DNA of 60,000 nucleotides from Theodoxus fluviatilis (lineage: Eukaryota; Mollusca; Gastropoda; Cycloneritida; Neritidae), in NCBI GenBank assembly GCA_034096865.1, contig JAWQFJ010016421.1, positions 1 through 60,000 of the forward strand, written 5' to 3'. Below the pieces are notes generated by a model that saw only the letters and a program-made list of their open reading frames with translations, ran no database searches and was not told the origin of the DNA. The translations under genes and the position numbers were made by a program. Shown here in pieces: positions 37,260 to 49,179 of this stretch (its first letter is position 1; every line of letters begins with the position of its first letter).

Positions 37260-37318
<59 letters not shown>
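37063..37318. repeat. (GA)n microsatellite
   Basis: Impure GA with AAAG and GTGA variants, becoming pure from 37260. Confidence 0.95.
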
Positions 37319-37321
<3 letters not shown>

Positions 37322-37964
37322 GTGTATGGTATGGTCAAAGAGAGTTTACTTCCGACAGTGCTGCAAACAACACTCACCAAAAAAACACACCCAGCTTTTA
37401 GACGGTAACTACATTCACATGACCGAGATAAAACATTCCTGAAGGAGCTGCAGGTGCGAGTCACAAAGAACGCAGCTGCTGCGAGAGCCGCACGTGGCAG
37501 TGGCAAAGTGTGAGGGGCAGGAGGCGGAAGCACGTGGTCTTGAGAGACCTGGAATAGCACCAGAGTCTTAGAGGCCGATGCTCGATGCCAGGCCACACCT
37601 TCACAGAAGCAATTCCTTCCCCACCCTACTCATTGACTTCCAAAGTACACGCCCACGCATTCGCCCCCTCCTTTCTCTGCCAACTTCAACTCTCCTCTCC
37701 CCGCTCGGTACTCCGCACTACTTTCCCCCATCACTATTCGTACCCCTCCCTACTCATAGTTTTTGCTGTATCCTCATCTCTCTTCTTCTTTCTTTTGTGC
37801 AGCCATCTCTCCCAAGAATCTTTCCATCCATCTGAACGTCATTGACCCTGACAATCTAGTTGGAGGACAGGACGTTTGGCTCAGCAGATCTGAATGTTCG
37901 ATCCTGATTGTCGTTTTCGTTATAAGAAAAAAAGACCAACAACCTCTATTGGCGTGAATGCGCT

Positions 37965-37989
37965 CGCGCGTGTGTGTATGTAAATATGC

Positions 37990-38030
<41 letters not shown>

Positions 38031-38246
38031 TGTGTGCGTGTGTGCGTGCGTGCGTGCGTGCGTGTGTGTGTTTGCGTGTGTATAAGTGTTTGAATGTGTG
38101 TATGTGTGAATGTAAATAAGTGTAAGTGTGATTGTGTGAGTGTGTGTGTGTGTGTGTGTGCGTGTGTGCGTGTGTGTGTCCGTGCGTGCGTGCGTGCGTG
38201 CGTGTGTTTATATTATGAATGTATGTATGTGTGAGTGTGAGTGTAT

Positions 38247-38283
<37 letters not shown>

Positions 38284-38344
38284 TAGTATGTATATGTGTG
38301 TGTGTGCGTGTGTCTGTGTGTGTTCATGCATGTATGTATGTATG
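37965..38344. repeat. (GT)n/(GC)n tract, tail of the L2-type LINE
   Basis: GT repeats with GTGC and GTGA variants. On the minus strand this directly follows the L2-type 3' end, via (ACAT)n at 38325-38345. Confidence 0.95.
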
Positions 38345-38882
38345 TATTTTCATTCTTACTGCGCCATTATCACGATAAACATGCTCATGGCGCGACAAGA
38401 CGAAATAAAAAAGTTTTGAGGCCAGTTTTAAATGCGGCCAAGGATGGACTAACCCTCAGACCCTCAGGAAGTTGGTTCCAGAGTCTCGGTCCAACAACGC
38501 TGAAGGAGCGGTCACCGAAGCTCCGTAACCTTGTTTGTGGGACAATCAATAGTCTTCTTTTTGAGGAACGGAGATTCCTTGTGGGGTTGTGATGTCTAAG
38601 GAGTTCTCCGAGGTAGGTTGGGGCTTCACCAGTTTCACACTTAAACACGATGGAGAGGGTCTTAAATTCCACCCGTTGGCGAACTGGAAGCCAATGAAGG
38701 TCACTGAGAACAGGGGTTATGCGAGCCCACCTTGGCAGTCGCTTCACTACCCTAGCTGCAGAATTCTGAAGACGCTGAAGTTTCTGCAATTGACCGTTGG
38801 TTGCTGCAGTCAGCAGACTGTTGCAGTAATCAAGATGGGACAACACAAGAGTCACCACGCGCGCCTGTGTGTGTGAATACAT
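38345..38882 (-). mobile_element. L2/CR1-type LINE, C-terminal fragment with 3' end
   Basis: A continuous 165-codon minus-strand frame shows SHLDYCNSLL, LQKLQRLQNSAARVV, ITPVLSDLHWLPVRQRVEFK, APTYLGELL, LRSS, RSFSVVGPRLWNQLPEGLR and FKTGLKTFLF. This is the conserved C-terminal block of L2/CR1-clade reverse transcriptases. The stop lies at 38385. The 3' end (GGCGCAGTAAGAATGAAAAT) runs into (ACAT)n and then a long (CA)n, the usual L2-like microsatellite tail. The 5' end is truncated at (CA)-rich sequence near 38880. Confidence 0.85.
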
Positions 38883-38894
38883 TTTTTATTGAGA

Positions 38895-40185
38895 TAATTA
38901 TATGCTGATCACTGAGAACAAGAAAGTTATCGAAAGATGGGATGAACACTTCAGCAATGTATTGAATAGACCCTCACCGATAAATGACTGCCTATCGTCA
39001 GGACTCCGGATGACCCATCAATCCTTAAGAGACTCACGAGGCAGTCAGTCTGCTATCCAGTGGCAAAGCACCTGGCTCTGACTCCATTCCAGCTGAGATA
39101 TATGAGGAAAGTGACACAGTCTTAACTGAGAAGCTGCACCGGCCCTTTCAGCTCATATGACAACATGAGACGATTCCTCGGGACTCCAGATATGATTCGA
39201 TCATCCACCTGTGCAAAGGGAACCGGCAAGATTGCGACAACCATCGAGTCATCTGCTTGCTATCCATTGCAGCCACGATTCTTGCCAGGCTGCTCCTCAA
39301 CCGCCTCACCGCACATCTGGGCAAAGAGCTTTTGCCAGAGCGCCAGTGCGGGTTCAGAAAAGAACAAGGGACCATCGGCGTGGTGTTTGTTGCCAGAGAG
39401 CTCCAAGGGAAATGTCAGGGATTACATCCCGACCTGTTCTCCACCTACGCCGACATAACCTAGATTTTCGACACTGTGAGCAGAGCGGGTCTTTGGAAGA
39501 TCATGTCCAAGTTCGAATGTCCTGACAAGTTCATTTCCACGTGCGGCAATGCTATAATGGCACGCAGGCTTGTGTCCATGACAATGGTGAGAAGTCAGAA
39601 TCCTTCTCTGTCAAGTTAGCATGGAGTCTGCCGAAGCTCAACGTCTATCAGGCAGTTTTCTTACTCTCGCAGCTAAATACCTGCAATACGTGTTTAGCGC
39701 AATGCCAAGAGGATGAACTATTTCCACACCATCTGCCTAAAAAAATTCCCGGACATCAAGTGGCAGGACAGGATTCTGGATACACAGGTCCTTGCCTGTG
39801 CCGGTCTGTCCAGCATCCATGCTATCCTGATGCAGACGCAGTTAAGACAGGCATGCCATAGCTCACATGCAAGACTACCGGCTGCCTAAAAGGCTCTTTT
39901 ACGACGAGCTACAGCTGGGCAAACGCTCTCAGGGAGGCCAAAAGAAGCGCTGCAAGGACTCCTTGAAGTCTTACCCGATGGTCTTTCACATCGACCTAAA
40001 TACCTGAGCCGAAACCTGCTGGCGCTCCTCCACCTACCAGGACTCTCTGACATTCAAGGCCAACATGACGGCCACAGCTGAGCAAAAACACATGGCTTGG
40101 ACATCCCCAGACAACAACCCGCAGCTCCCGCCACCATTTCCTGACCTCACAGTCCGAGGATCTCCCATGTACAGATCCTCCTAAT
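38895..40185 (+). mobile_element. Decayed LINE, endonuclease/reverse-transcriptase polyprotein remnant
   Basis: Fragments in several plus-strand frames match, in order, the widespread animal RTE-like or craniofacial-type polyprotein: VIERWDEHFSNVLNRP, AGSDSIPAEIYE-like GSDSIPAEIYEESD, ILARLLLNRLTAHLGKELLP, CGFRKEQGTIG, FDTVSRAGLWKIMSKF, CPDKFIST, ACVHDNGEKSESFSVK, DRILDTQVLACAGLSSIHA, LMQTQLRQA, DYRLPKRLFYDELQLGKRSQ and GGQKKRCKDSLKSY. Frameshifts and stops are numerous, and the part with the catalytic FADD motif is deleted between about 39640 and 39700. It is a dead copy. The exact clade is not certain. Confidence 0.8.
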
Positions 40186-40283
40186 CAGACATTTGCGCAT
40201 CCACAAACCTGCTGCGTCCCTTCAGCACCCGGATGACTGAATGGTAGTCGTCGACGTCAACAGAGAAGCAAAAAGAATGTGGG

Positions 40284-40365
40284 TGTATGTGTGTGTGCAT
40301 GTGTGTGTATGGGCATGAGCGTATGTTTCTGAATGTGTGTATGTGTGTTTGTGTGTTTGTGTATA

Positions 40366-40438
<73 letters not shown>
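40284..40438. repeat. (GT)n then (CA)n
   Basis: GT-rich sequence to 40365 and CA-rich sequence from 40368 are inversely related, so this could fold as a hairpin. Confidence 0.9.
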
Positions 40439-40444
<6 letters not shown>

Positions 40445-40928
40445 AGCACCCGCAAAAGTAGTCAACGATATTTTTTTCTCCCTTCCTTCCATCCTGAACT
40501 AATCTCTACCACCTCTATCATCACTCATCCTCACCCCCCCCCCCCCCCTCTCCATCTCTGAAACTCACCATTCATCACCAACCCCCTTCTCGCTCCTGTC
40601 TTCCTTTGCTGCTGGCCTCTTGCCATCCTCGTGCAACGGGCTCGTTAGTTTCCACTAAGATCGCAGCTGACGCAGATGGAGTGATGTAGGCCAGATCACA
40701 ATCTGGTCTTCTCTCACTGCTCTCTGTAGAAAGTGAGTGGTCAGAGTCCCTCTAGGTAGTTTGTCTTTTAGCCAAAACTGTGTGCGTTTCATGTTTATCA
40801 GCCCTATGGACTTGCAGTGGTTTTGAACAAGATGTATTGCTCAAAGCAGCACGAAGCAATACTTACCACAACAGCTGCCACATCCACGTGAAACCTGAAT
40901 GATGTGTGATCAGGAACACCTTGTGCTT

Positions 40929-41908
40929 TGGTGCCTGTCATCGTCGTAAAATTGATACCTAATTAAATAGCCATTTATGAAGACCGGGACATACTAGGTC
41001 GTCCTGTTACTCTCGAACGAACGAACGAAAGAAAGAACGATTTTATTTCAGGGGCCATCCGCTCATTTGAATCATATGTACAAAGGAGAAAAACAAAACC
41101 TAAACGACACCACTTGTTTGCTTCACTCCACAACTTGCACACGTAATGTATAGTAGTTGTGTCAGCAGCCCTCACTTCAAAATGTGTACAAGTTGGATAC
41201 AATATTAAGTGTAGGTAGCCAGTGTCTCCTCTCTGAGCTTCAGGGCATAGAATATATACATAGATACATCTTTTGTTTTCTTCTGGTTGGTACCATTCAT
41301 AAGATTGTAACAGTTTCTTTTCGAAGTGGGATGTACATATTTTGCTATGTATCTTCCTCTAATTTTGTCGCAAGCATCACAATCCAACAGGAAGTGTTTC
41401 TCGTCTTCTACCTCATCACAAAATGGACAGGGAAGATCTCTCCTTTCATTGTGGTTACAACGCTGATTAATTCCCAAGTTATTTATACCAAATCGGAAAC
41501 ATATAAGAGTATCTCTGAACTTCTTGATATTAAAAAGTGCCTATTCTTGAAGGAAGCAAACCATGAATATCTATCACTGTTACAATGCCTTTCATTCCAT
41601 GACTGAAGATAGCAATCACACAGTCTTTGTGTCAGTTGTTTTAGAAAACTCCTTTCGTTACCTACGCCACCATTTAACCATACATATGCAAAATCCAGTT
41701 TAGACAAAGTATCTTTCACCATACAAAGCCAGTTTTTGTGACCTGTTACCCTCCTTGAACCTTACAGTCTGGAAATTACCAGGCGCAGATCTGGTACTGC
41801 GCATGCTCCAATACCCCATCACTCCCCAGGACCAACAACGTTATCCCCCCATATTCACTTCGGTGCCTGTCATCCACGTAAAATTGATACCCGAATTAAA
41901 CAGCTTAA
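40929..41908. repeat. Imperfect direct repeats flanking LINE copy D
   Basis: A ~45-bp segment, GGTGCCTGTCATC..CGTAAAATTGATACC..AATTAAA.AGC, occurs at 40933-40972 and again at 41861-41903, on either side of copy D, in the same orientation and with a few mismatches. The gaps to the LINE ends are about 35 and 110 bp. Confidence 0.55.
41013..41755 (-). mobile_element. LINE copy D, 5'-truncated 3' end
   Basis: The minus strand reads GHKNWLCMVKDTLSKLDFAY, VWLNGGVGNERSFL, LTQRLCDCYLQSW, then a frameshift near 41520, then GINQRCNHNERRDLPCPFCD and EKHFLLDC. The order is identical to copies A and B. The 3' UTR (41205 down to 41040) ends with AGCGGATGGCCCC, AAATAAAA and (TTCG)n. Unlike the other three copies it is not embedded in (CT)n. 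Confidence 0.82.
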
Positions 41909-42289
41909 ATGGACATTACACAAGATGTCCTGCTTTATTCGGCTTTGGATGGAATCAATTGAAACAATCTCCACCAATCGTTTACACATATTCCACACTG
42001 TGAACCGTTTGAGATGGCATAGCTCAACTGAAGATGTGTCGAATACCAAAATAACTTTGATAGAATACCCTGTAGAAAAGTGGTTCTTCATCGTCCATTA
42101 TCAGAATAACTGTTTGCATCAATAACTGTACAAAGTATCGTGGCCATTGATCTGAAGTATGGCGGCATGAGACAAACAGACAATCGCAATGATTTGATCA
42201 TCTTGTAATTCGTATTCATGACAGAAAAGATCTGGCAGAAACAGTTATTCCCGTGTAGTGAACAGTGAAATGCGATATAGCTACTCCTG

Positions 42290-42298
42290 TCGTCGTCG

Positions 42299-42355
<57 letters not shown>

Positions 42356-42866
42356 CCATCATCATCATCGTAAGCCCTTAACTTCGGGGCGCCATCTGAC
42401 AAGCTGTGCAACACTTTTCCATTTTTCCCGGTTGTGTGCCGGAGCTTGAGTCTCCGTGAAGGTTTTCCCAGTCCGCCCCTGGATGTTATCTGTCTATCTT
42501 TTCCTCTGCCGGTCTCTCTCTTTCCCTCCACGTTTCTTTGTAAAACTGCTTTTGCCAGGCCAATGGATCTTGTGACATGGCCATACCATCTCATTTTTCT
42601 TTTCTTCAATGTTGTGAGCAGGTCTTCGTGGGGGCCAATGTGTTGTTGAATGGTGCTGCTGACCTGTTCGTTTGTGATGCGGTCCAAACATGAGATGCCT
42701 AAGATGTTACGATAGCATTTCATCTCTTGTGAGAGGGAAGACAAAAAAGCTGAGAGTGAGCGTAGGCAGCTCTTGTGGCGTCCATAGGTATAGTTTGACG
42801 TCAGTGTGTAGGCAGATATTGGCCTCGTCTCTGACTCAGCACAGTTTGATGCAACGGTATTCATGG
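42290..42866 (-). mobile_element. RTE-type LINE 3' fragment with (GAT)n tail
   Basis: The minus strand encodes EMKCYRNILGISCLDRITNE, QQHIGPHEDLLTTLKKRKMR, WYGHVTRS, GLAKAVLQRNVEGKRE and GRGKDR. This is the conserved C-terminal block of RTE-like reverse transcriptases. After a frame disturbance, sequence corresponding to ..APKLRAYDDDD passes directly into a (GAT)n tract on the sense strand (42370 down to 42297), the typical RTE tail. Upstream coding (42740-42866) is degenerate. Confidence 0.8.
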
Positions 42867-43837
42867 ATCGTCTCTAAAAACAATCCCCTCGTACACCCAC
42901 TCCATCTCTGGCATCCCTGTCAAGCCGGTACGTGAGGCTTTGGGCTTCGAGTAACCAACACCGTTTTCTCTTCTTGATGTCGCCCCCATACAGGTTCTGC
43001 AGTTGAACTTGATCTTTCGTAATTACCCTTGGCACATACTCGTCTTCCATTTATCCTTACATATCAAAGTCTGCCAGCAAAAGATTCTTCCGCATTGCAA
43101 GTTGTTGACGCGGAACTAAGCAGAATGATCTATTTTCTCGATCTGACGCCAGAGATGATATATATACCTTGTTCATGGTGTTTCAGCTGCCAAATTACCA
43201 TGTTTTTAGTCCATACTAATAACTTTACTTAACATTTCTCCTATCTGCCCTCCAGATGATTTATTGTTATTTTACTCTCATTATTCTTGAACCGTGTCTC
43301 CCATCCCTCCTTATATTTTCAACGCAAGGCTGCCTCGTGCCAGTGAAAATGTGAGCAGCGGGGGTTAAAATCTAGTCTGTGGGACGCTTTGATCATACTG
43401 CAATCCTGCAGACATCACGAGACTCGTTGTGCCAAGAATGCACTCGGTTTCGTTTCCTTCGTTGGCGGAAGTGGAGGCGGAGCAGTTAATCGGGTTTCGA
43501 CGCCTCATTAACCTTCTATGTTCGTTAAGAGCACGAGTCAACAAACATGAAAGCGCCGGCGAGGCTCTCATTACGGTAATTATTCGCCTGCCAAACTTGA
43601 AGAGGAAGGCTGAGAGAGCGCCATCCACTCCTGCCAGGCACAAGCTTTACCCTCCAGCTGGCTGGAGCCTCTGACACATGACATCACCGTCGTTGTGACG
43701 CATAGGGAGAAGTGCCGGGAAAAACGATTTCTGAACTTTGTCCTCAGATTCAAGGGCGCAGTGTTTGGGTTTAAGAACCTTGCAAACTGAAAATGTGTAT
43801 GTTTGTTTGCTTGCTAGTTTATTCCTATGGATTGTCG

Positions 43838-43895
43838 GTTGGTTGGTTGGTTGGCTGGCTGGCTGGCTGGCTGGCTGGCTAGTTGGTTGGTTGGT

Positions 43896-43938
<43 letters not shown>

Positions 43939-43990
43939 TTGCTTGCTTGCTAGCTTGCTTGCATGCTTGCTTGTTTGTTTGCTTGCTTCC
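43838..43990. repeat. (GGTT)n/(GGCT)n/(GCTT)n tract
   Basis: Tetranucleotide blocks of GGTT, GGCT, then GCTT, with a small duplication of the GGTT-GGCT module. Confidence 0.9.
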
Positions 43991-44312
43991 TCTCTTGCTT
44001 GGTTGATCGATTGATTGGTTGGCCTGCTTTCTGCCTGGTTGAGTAGGTGAGTGTGTATTTGCTAGATAAAAAGTTGAAGAATAATTTCTTTCTTTTTCCG
44101 CAACATACCTTGCTTCTTCAGGCAATTTTCCCATCTGGAGTGGTTGACGTGAGTAGCTGCTTATGACTGTAACAAAGAGTATTATGTATGATTTGAATCG
44201 AGAAAGAAGCCTCTTGAAAAAAGTATGAGTGTGCGGGAAAAGTGAAACAGAAAACGTCAAAGGTCCGAAATGCAAACTCTCTAATGGAGCATGGACCCGT
44301 GACCAGTAAGAC

Positions 44313-44593
44313 CTGAGGCGCGTTTCTCAGAATCAATCCTAACGCATCACGCGCCATCCTCTCGCGAAACCAGAGGGGCGTTTCGTTTCAAGAGATCATT
44401 ATCAAAATGTTCAGAGATGAGCGCTCTGCGTGGAGAGTTCAATTGGGAGAAAACATTTGGACTCTGCGAGCGCTTGCCATGAGTGCTCATCTCTGAACAT
44501 GTTATTCACACCTTTTGAAACGCAACTAGCCTCTGGTCCCGAATGAGGATCGCGTATGATGCATTAGGATTGCCTCTGAGAAACCTGCCTCTG
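44313..44593. mobile_element. Foldback element, family F3
   Basis: Almost the whole 281 bp is an inverted repeat. The left arm has CTGAGGCGCGTTTCTCAGAA, TCAATCCTAACGCATCA, CCAGAGG and TGTTCAGAGATGAGCGCTC. The right arm mirrors it with GAGTGCTCATCTCTGAACAT, CCTCTGGTCCCG, TGATGCATTAGGATTGCC and GAGAAACCTGCCTCTG. The loop is about 20 bp. No clear target duplication is seen. Confidence 0.75.
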
Positions 44594-46012
44594 CACAGAC
44601 AAGTAGTCTCTTTGACCTTCACTTGAGTCGCAGAATCTCGACGAATGGGTTTTACTCAAACTCGAAATACCGAGGAGCAAGAGTATAAGACTAGGGAAAA
44701 TAAATTGCATGGATAATATTTTCTTCTTGACGCTATGCCTTCGCGTTTTGGCACAGACGACTGAAAGATGTCAATCAAGAGTGTATTAAAGGTCACACTG
44801 CATTGATGCAAATATGAAATATCATACGGTGACTGCATGGCACTAAATGTCTCCTTCGTCGGTGGTCATCTCTTGAGCTCCTGTTCCAGTAGCTCGACCA
44901 CTGGTGGCAGGATGTGCCACTGAGGGGTGTGGGGAGTGGGAGGGGAGGTTGGGGTACTTGTCCTCATATCCAGAGAGAAGGTGCCTCAGCAACATTCCGT
45001 TTCGATGTGTTTTTATTTGTGCGTTGACTGAAAGTACTTGACTGAAATAAGCCTCTAGTCTTCGAAAGGCCATTAATATTTTGCCAGTTTCAGTCCTGAG
45101 GAGGGACTGAACCACGGCACCTAATCGCCTCGTGCAATTGCCAGTAGGTCGACCCACCATCTCAAATTCTTATCTTAAAAAAAAAGCCTTCATGAGCATG
45201 ATTGTTGGTGGTCGTTCGCCTGTGGTCAATGAACTCTCCCAGGGGAGGTAATTTGACTGCTTTGTGGGAGCGCCGAATTATATTTCTAAATCTTAGTCAA
45301 GGAACACATAGAAAGGGTCCATTAGACGATATTATTTAGACCTTGTTCGAGCGAGTTTCAATCACAACCATTATCTTTTCTGTCACTGTAAGCGCAGGCG
45401 CCGATGCAGAAGGTATCAATAGAACACAAGCGGTTAATGTATTTTATTCATCTCTTCAATCTTCGATTTTAGTATATAATTACTATGTTGCAGAGTAAGC
45501 GTAGCGGTGGCTAAACTACATCTGATTCTGACAATTCGCTTTGGTGCCACTCATTATGTCTCACAGAGTTAACTCCCTTCAACGTTTGCATTGCTAATAC
45601 AGTAATAGCGAGAACAGTTTGTGTGACGGGCGACTACCGTGTGGTGTTCATGGGAAGTTGCACTCGAAAAAGTTCGCTCAGAAACCGTAGTCGATGCAGA
45701 GAGTTCTGGATTCAGGTGAAACGGAAATACTATATAAACAACTGAACACTTTCTGAACACTTGAAACTTTCTATCATTGTTTACGACCACTTTGTTGTTC
45801 CACCGGAAACATTCGCCTATCGGCTACGAGTTCCCCCTTTAAAAAAAAATTAGGATGTCTGTGTTGCACTCGTCTCTTCGCAATGTCCTGTTGTACGGGG
45901 GTTCTCCTGGCTTGAGCCGGGAAGTCGAAGTTCACAAACGCTGGTGGTCGTTTTCGATCAAACTTTATTCACGCACTGGTCGATATGGCCTACACAGCGG
46001 TGACAGTCAGTA

Positions 46013-46195
46013 TTGGATGGAGGGTGTTTTACGGCCTATCAGCCTTTGTAGGCTATGTAAGGTAAGTAAGCACGAAAACCACTAGAGCAGTTTAGAGTAA
46101 ACGCAAATCAAGTCATGGTGTCCATAGTCATTCGCCTCTTACGAATCGCGTAGGGAAACGCAGTGGGTCAATTCTTACTCCGAACCCACAGGGGG
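46013..46195 (-). mobile_element. Family R1 copy
   Basis: A full-length copy on the minus strand: GGATGG, TTTTACGGCCTATCAGCCTT, TGTAGGCTATGTAAGG, AATCGCGTAGGGAAACGC, CCGAACCCACAGGGGG. It lies 26 bp from the target duplication of the foldback element. Confidence 0.75.
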
Positions 46196-46228
46196 ATGAC
46201 AATCAATCAGTAAACAGTATCGTTGTAA

Positions 46229-47022
46229 TGGGGTCGGCTCTCTATTGCGAAGGGCCGCTATTGCGGAGGGCCGCTATTGCGGGATTTTTTTCAAACAAAA
46301 GTTCTTAGGCTATTTTGATTCTTTAGTCCTAAAACGCCTAAAAACCATAATATTTTTGTTACTTTTATTTTTCGATAAATTTTTTCTTTTTTTTTCTATT
46401 GCGGGGGGCCGCTATTGCGGGATTTTTTTGGTCAAAAGTTCTTCAGGCCATTTTGATTCTTTTGTTCTAAAACGCATAAAAAACCATAAAATATTTGTTA
46501 CTTTTTTTTGGAAAAAACAATTTTTTTCCGGGTTTTACCGATAGCGCTCAGCCTAGGCGGCACCCGCCACCCCACCTGACTGACTTAGCCTGTCCGGGGA
46601 GTTTCACCTAAACCCGGACGCGTTACTTTTTGTCACGTTTGTGTCCAACATCAGCGTCGGGCCCTGGAGTTAGGGCATAGGGACCACCCGTTGAGAGTCA
46701 AACGCGGGATGGAGTTAGAATATAAAGCTTCACCCGTTATTAAGTTGTTGTTTTTTTAGTAACACAAATTTTAAGGTTTTTTATGCGTTTTAGGACAAAA
46801 GAATCAAAATGGCCTGAAGAACTTTTGACCAAAAAATTCCCGCAATAGCGGCCCCCCCGCAATAGAAAAAAAAGAAAACATTTATAAGTTTCGAAAAAGA
46901 AAAGTAACAAAACTATTATGGTTTTTTAAGCGTTTTAGGACAAAAGAATTAAAATGGCCTAAGAACCTTTGTTTGAAAATAAATTCCCGCAATAGCGGCC
47001 CTCCGCAATAGCGGCCCCTACC
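46229..47022. mobile_element. Foldback / long-TIR element with 8-bp target duplication
   Basis: Two arms of about 270 bp (46231-46500 and 46763-47022) are inverted copies of each other and enclose a ~260-bp unrelated centre. The outer parts are tandem subrepeats GGGCCGCTATTGCGG, three on the left (first one degraded) and two on the right. Arms share CTAAAACGC.TAAAAACCAT and AAAGTTCTT.GGC.ATTTTGAT. The flanks carry an exact 8-bp duplication, CGTTGTAA (46221-46228 and 47023-47030). It encodes no transposase, so it is non-autonomous. Eight-bp duplications suit hAT, Mutator-like or P-like superfamilies. Confidence 0.85.
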
Positions 47023-47847
47023 CGTTGTAACAACTTCACTCCACACACAATGCCACAGAAGACTCACTCCTTACAAAGGAGGACTCGTGTATCTTCTAGT
47101 TAAGCTCTCACCTTAACTGTCGTGTCTTCTCTCGTGTCGCTTTGTCGCGCTTTATATACATGTATATATATATACCTTAACACAGGTTCCAAAGACTTCC
47201 AGAATCTAGTACAATATACTCGGTGGCCACGAAGCTTCAAGAATGACGTCACGTGACACAACCGAGATAAATAAATAATTTAGCCTGACTCAACCATGTG
47301 ACCAGGCAACGGCATCAGGGAAGAGGCCGATGTAAACAGCTCGACTGCGCCAGGAGACACTTGTACGTTCTAGAACCTTCACAACATCTGATTTCTTCGC
47401 ATCCTTATCCACCCCACCCCCACCCCGCAGAAAACAAACAACTCCCCACTTTACAACAACAGCAACAACAATAAACTCGATGTATACTTGGACAAGATAA
47501 CAAACTACCAAAAATGCAAGACGACCAACGGGCTTCAAATGTTTTGGCCATGTCATCGTGACACTCTCGCAGGGGGGTTCGGGGTGGGGGGTTATACCTG
47601 AATCATAACCTCACGAGCCCTTTAATCGTCAGAAATGACCAGTCACACTGGGTGATGGTCTCTTGTCATCTGCTTCGCCGAATCGTTTGACGCCCCGTCA
47701 AACGAAGTAGGCCTACGCTCGATCGCCAAAGCTCATGGGTTATGTATGTAGTCTTTTAGGCCTATACTCCTTACTGTCCCCTAGGTGCAGCGAAGACCAC
47801 TATATAATTATATTTTACTCTCATTGATGGTACCTGGAATGAATTAA

Positions 47848-47908
47848 TGAAGTTTTACGGCCTATCAGCCTTTGTACGCTATATAAAGCCATTAATCACG
47901 AAATCACG
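47848..47908 (-). mobile_element. Family R1 3' fragment
   Basis: Only the hairpin end is present (TTTTACGGCCTATCAGCCTT, GTACGCTATATAAAGCC). It is immediately followed by another copy in the same orientation. Confidence 0.65.
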
Positions 47909-47909
47909 A

Positions 47910-48025
47910 GATAGATAGTGTTTTACGGCCTATCAGCCTTTGAAGGCTATGTAAGGCCATCAAGCACGAAGATGACTAGTTTGGAGTAAATGCAAATCCA
48001 GTCACGGTGTCCCTAGTTATAAGCC
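47910..48025 (-). mobile_element. Family R1 partial copy, tandem with the previous one
   Basis: GATAGATAGTGTTTTACGGC, CTTTGAAGGCTATGTAAGGC, AGTCACGGTGTCCCTAGTTA. It lacks the CCCTGTGGG end, so it is 5'-truncated in the sense direction, as retroposons usually are. Confidence 0.68.
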
Positions 48026-48214
48026 AGAGAGAGAGATGTATGCTTGCCTAAAACGGACGTCAGAGAACTACTAAAGATGGTTTGTCAGCTGTGGCCGTGA
48101 CATCCTGGACGTTTTTGTTTCCATGGAAACTGCGAACACAGAGCAAGAAACCGATGGCAGCACAAGCCTCGGACTTTTCACACGTTTAGGCCACAGAGGT
48201 GCAACTGCGATCAG

Positions 48215-48272
48215 TGGACAGCTTCTACAATCTTGTTAAAAAGCGCCATATAAACGAAAGAAATAAGATTTG
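48215..48272 (+). mobile_element. Possible L2/CR1-type 3' tail remnant
   Basis: TTGTTAAAAAGCGCCATATA followed by AACGAAAGAAATAAG resembles the ...GCGC.ATATAAA... terminus of L2-like elements and their SINEs. It is short, so uncertain. Confidence 0.35.
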
Positions 48273-48357
48273 ATTGCATTTGTAGTCTGGAAGGTCTATT
48301 AAAAATCCTGTATTCCATGTGTCAAGCCATGTAAATTTCACAAAAATGACAGTAGTG

Positions 48358-48549
48358 ATGATGGATGGATGGATGACTGGCGTTTTATGGCCTATCAGCC
48401 TTTGTAGGCTATGTAAGGCCAGTAAGCACGAAAATCACTTGAACAGTTTAGAGTAAACGCAAATCGAGTAACGGTGTCCTTAGTTATTTGCCTCTTACGA
48501 ATCGCGTAGGGAGACGCGGTGGGTCAATTCTCACCCCCAACCCACAGGG
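48358..48549 (-). mobile_element. Family R1 copy
   Basis: A full-length copy with a long (GGAT)n tail: GGCCTATCAGCCTTTGTAGG, CGAGTAACGGTGTCC, TCGCGTAGGGAGACGCGGTG and CCCCCAACCCACAGGG. Confidence 0.75.
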
Positions 48550-49117
48550 CTTGATTTGTAGAAAAGATGTCTGTCCAGTTCAAACTGGTTCGCTCCTCCC
48601 ACGCTTCTTTCAGACAATCTCATTGCTCAAGAAGTCAAACAACTAAGGCAAAACAAGAAGGGAAAAAAACAGTTGAGGTTTAAGTAACATGGAGGAAAAA
48701 TAGAGGGGGTGGAGGTGGGGGTGGTGGGGCAGTAGGTCGACCTGAACTTTTTAAATAGAAGATGCTAGATTGAACATAAGCAACACTTTTTTTAATACTC
48801 AAACCAGTCAAAGGATTCCCTGAGTGCTCATATGGCAAAGATGGGACAGTATGCATTTCATTGTTTACCATCAATTTCTGTTGTTGTTGTGGTTCATTCA
48901 TGATTGAAAAAGTTTAAGGTCTGCAGAAAACAATAGGGTCCATTAGGTTACCGTAACACATACACACCCCATCCCCACCCCCACCCCCAATATAGCTTTC
49001 ATGGAAAATGTTTAGATTTACTCATCATAAATTCATCACTTCTTTTCTCATTCACTTTCCCATTCTAGAAGTGTCAAAAAGCATCTTTGAGACATCTAAG
49101 TCACTTATTCACTTTAC

Positions 49118-49175
<58 letters not shown>
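49118..49175. repeat. (CA)n microsatellite
   Basis: A pure CA run of 29 repeats. Confidence 0.95.
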
Positions 49176-49176
<1 letters not shown>

Positions 49177-49179
49177 TCC

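Larger units (their letters stand above)
42900..46010. other. No gene recognised besides repeats
   Basis: Apart from the tetranucleotide tract and the F3 foldback element, only short uninformative frames. Confidence 0.45.
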
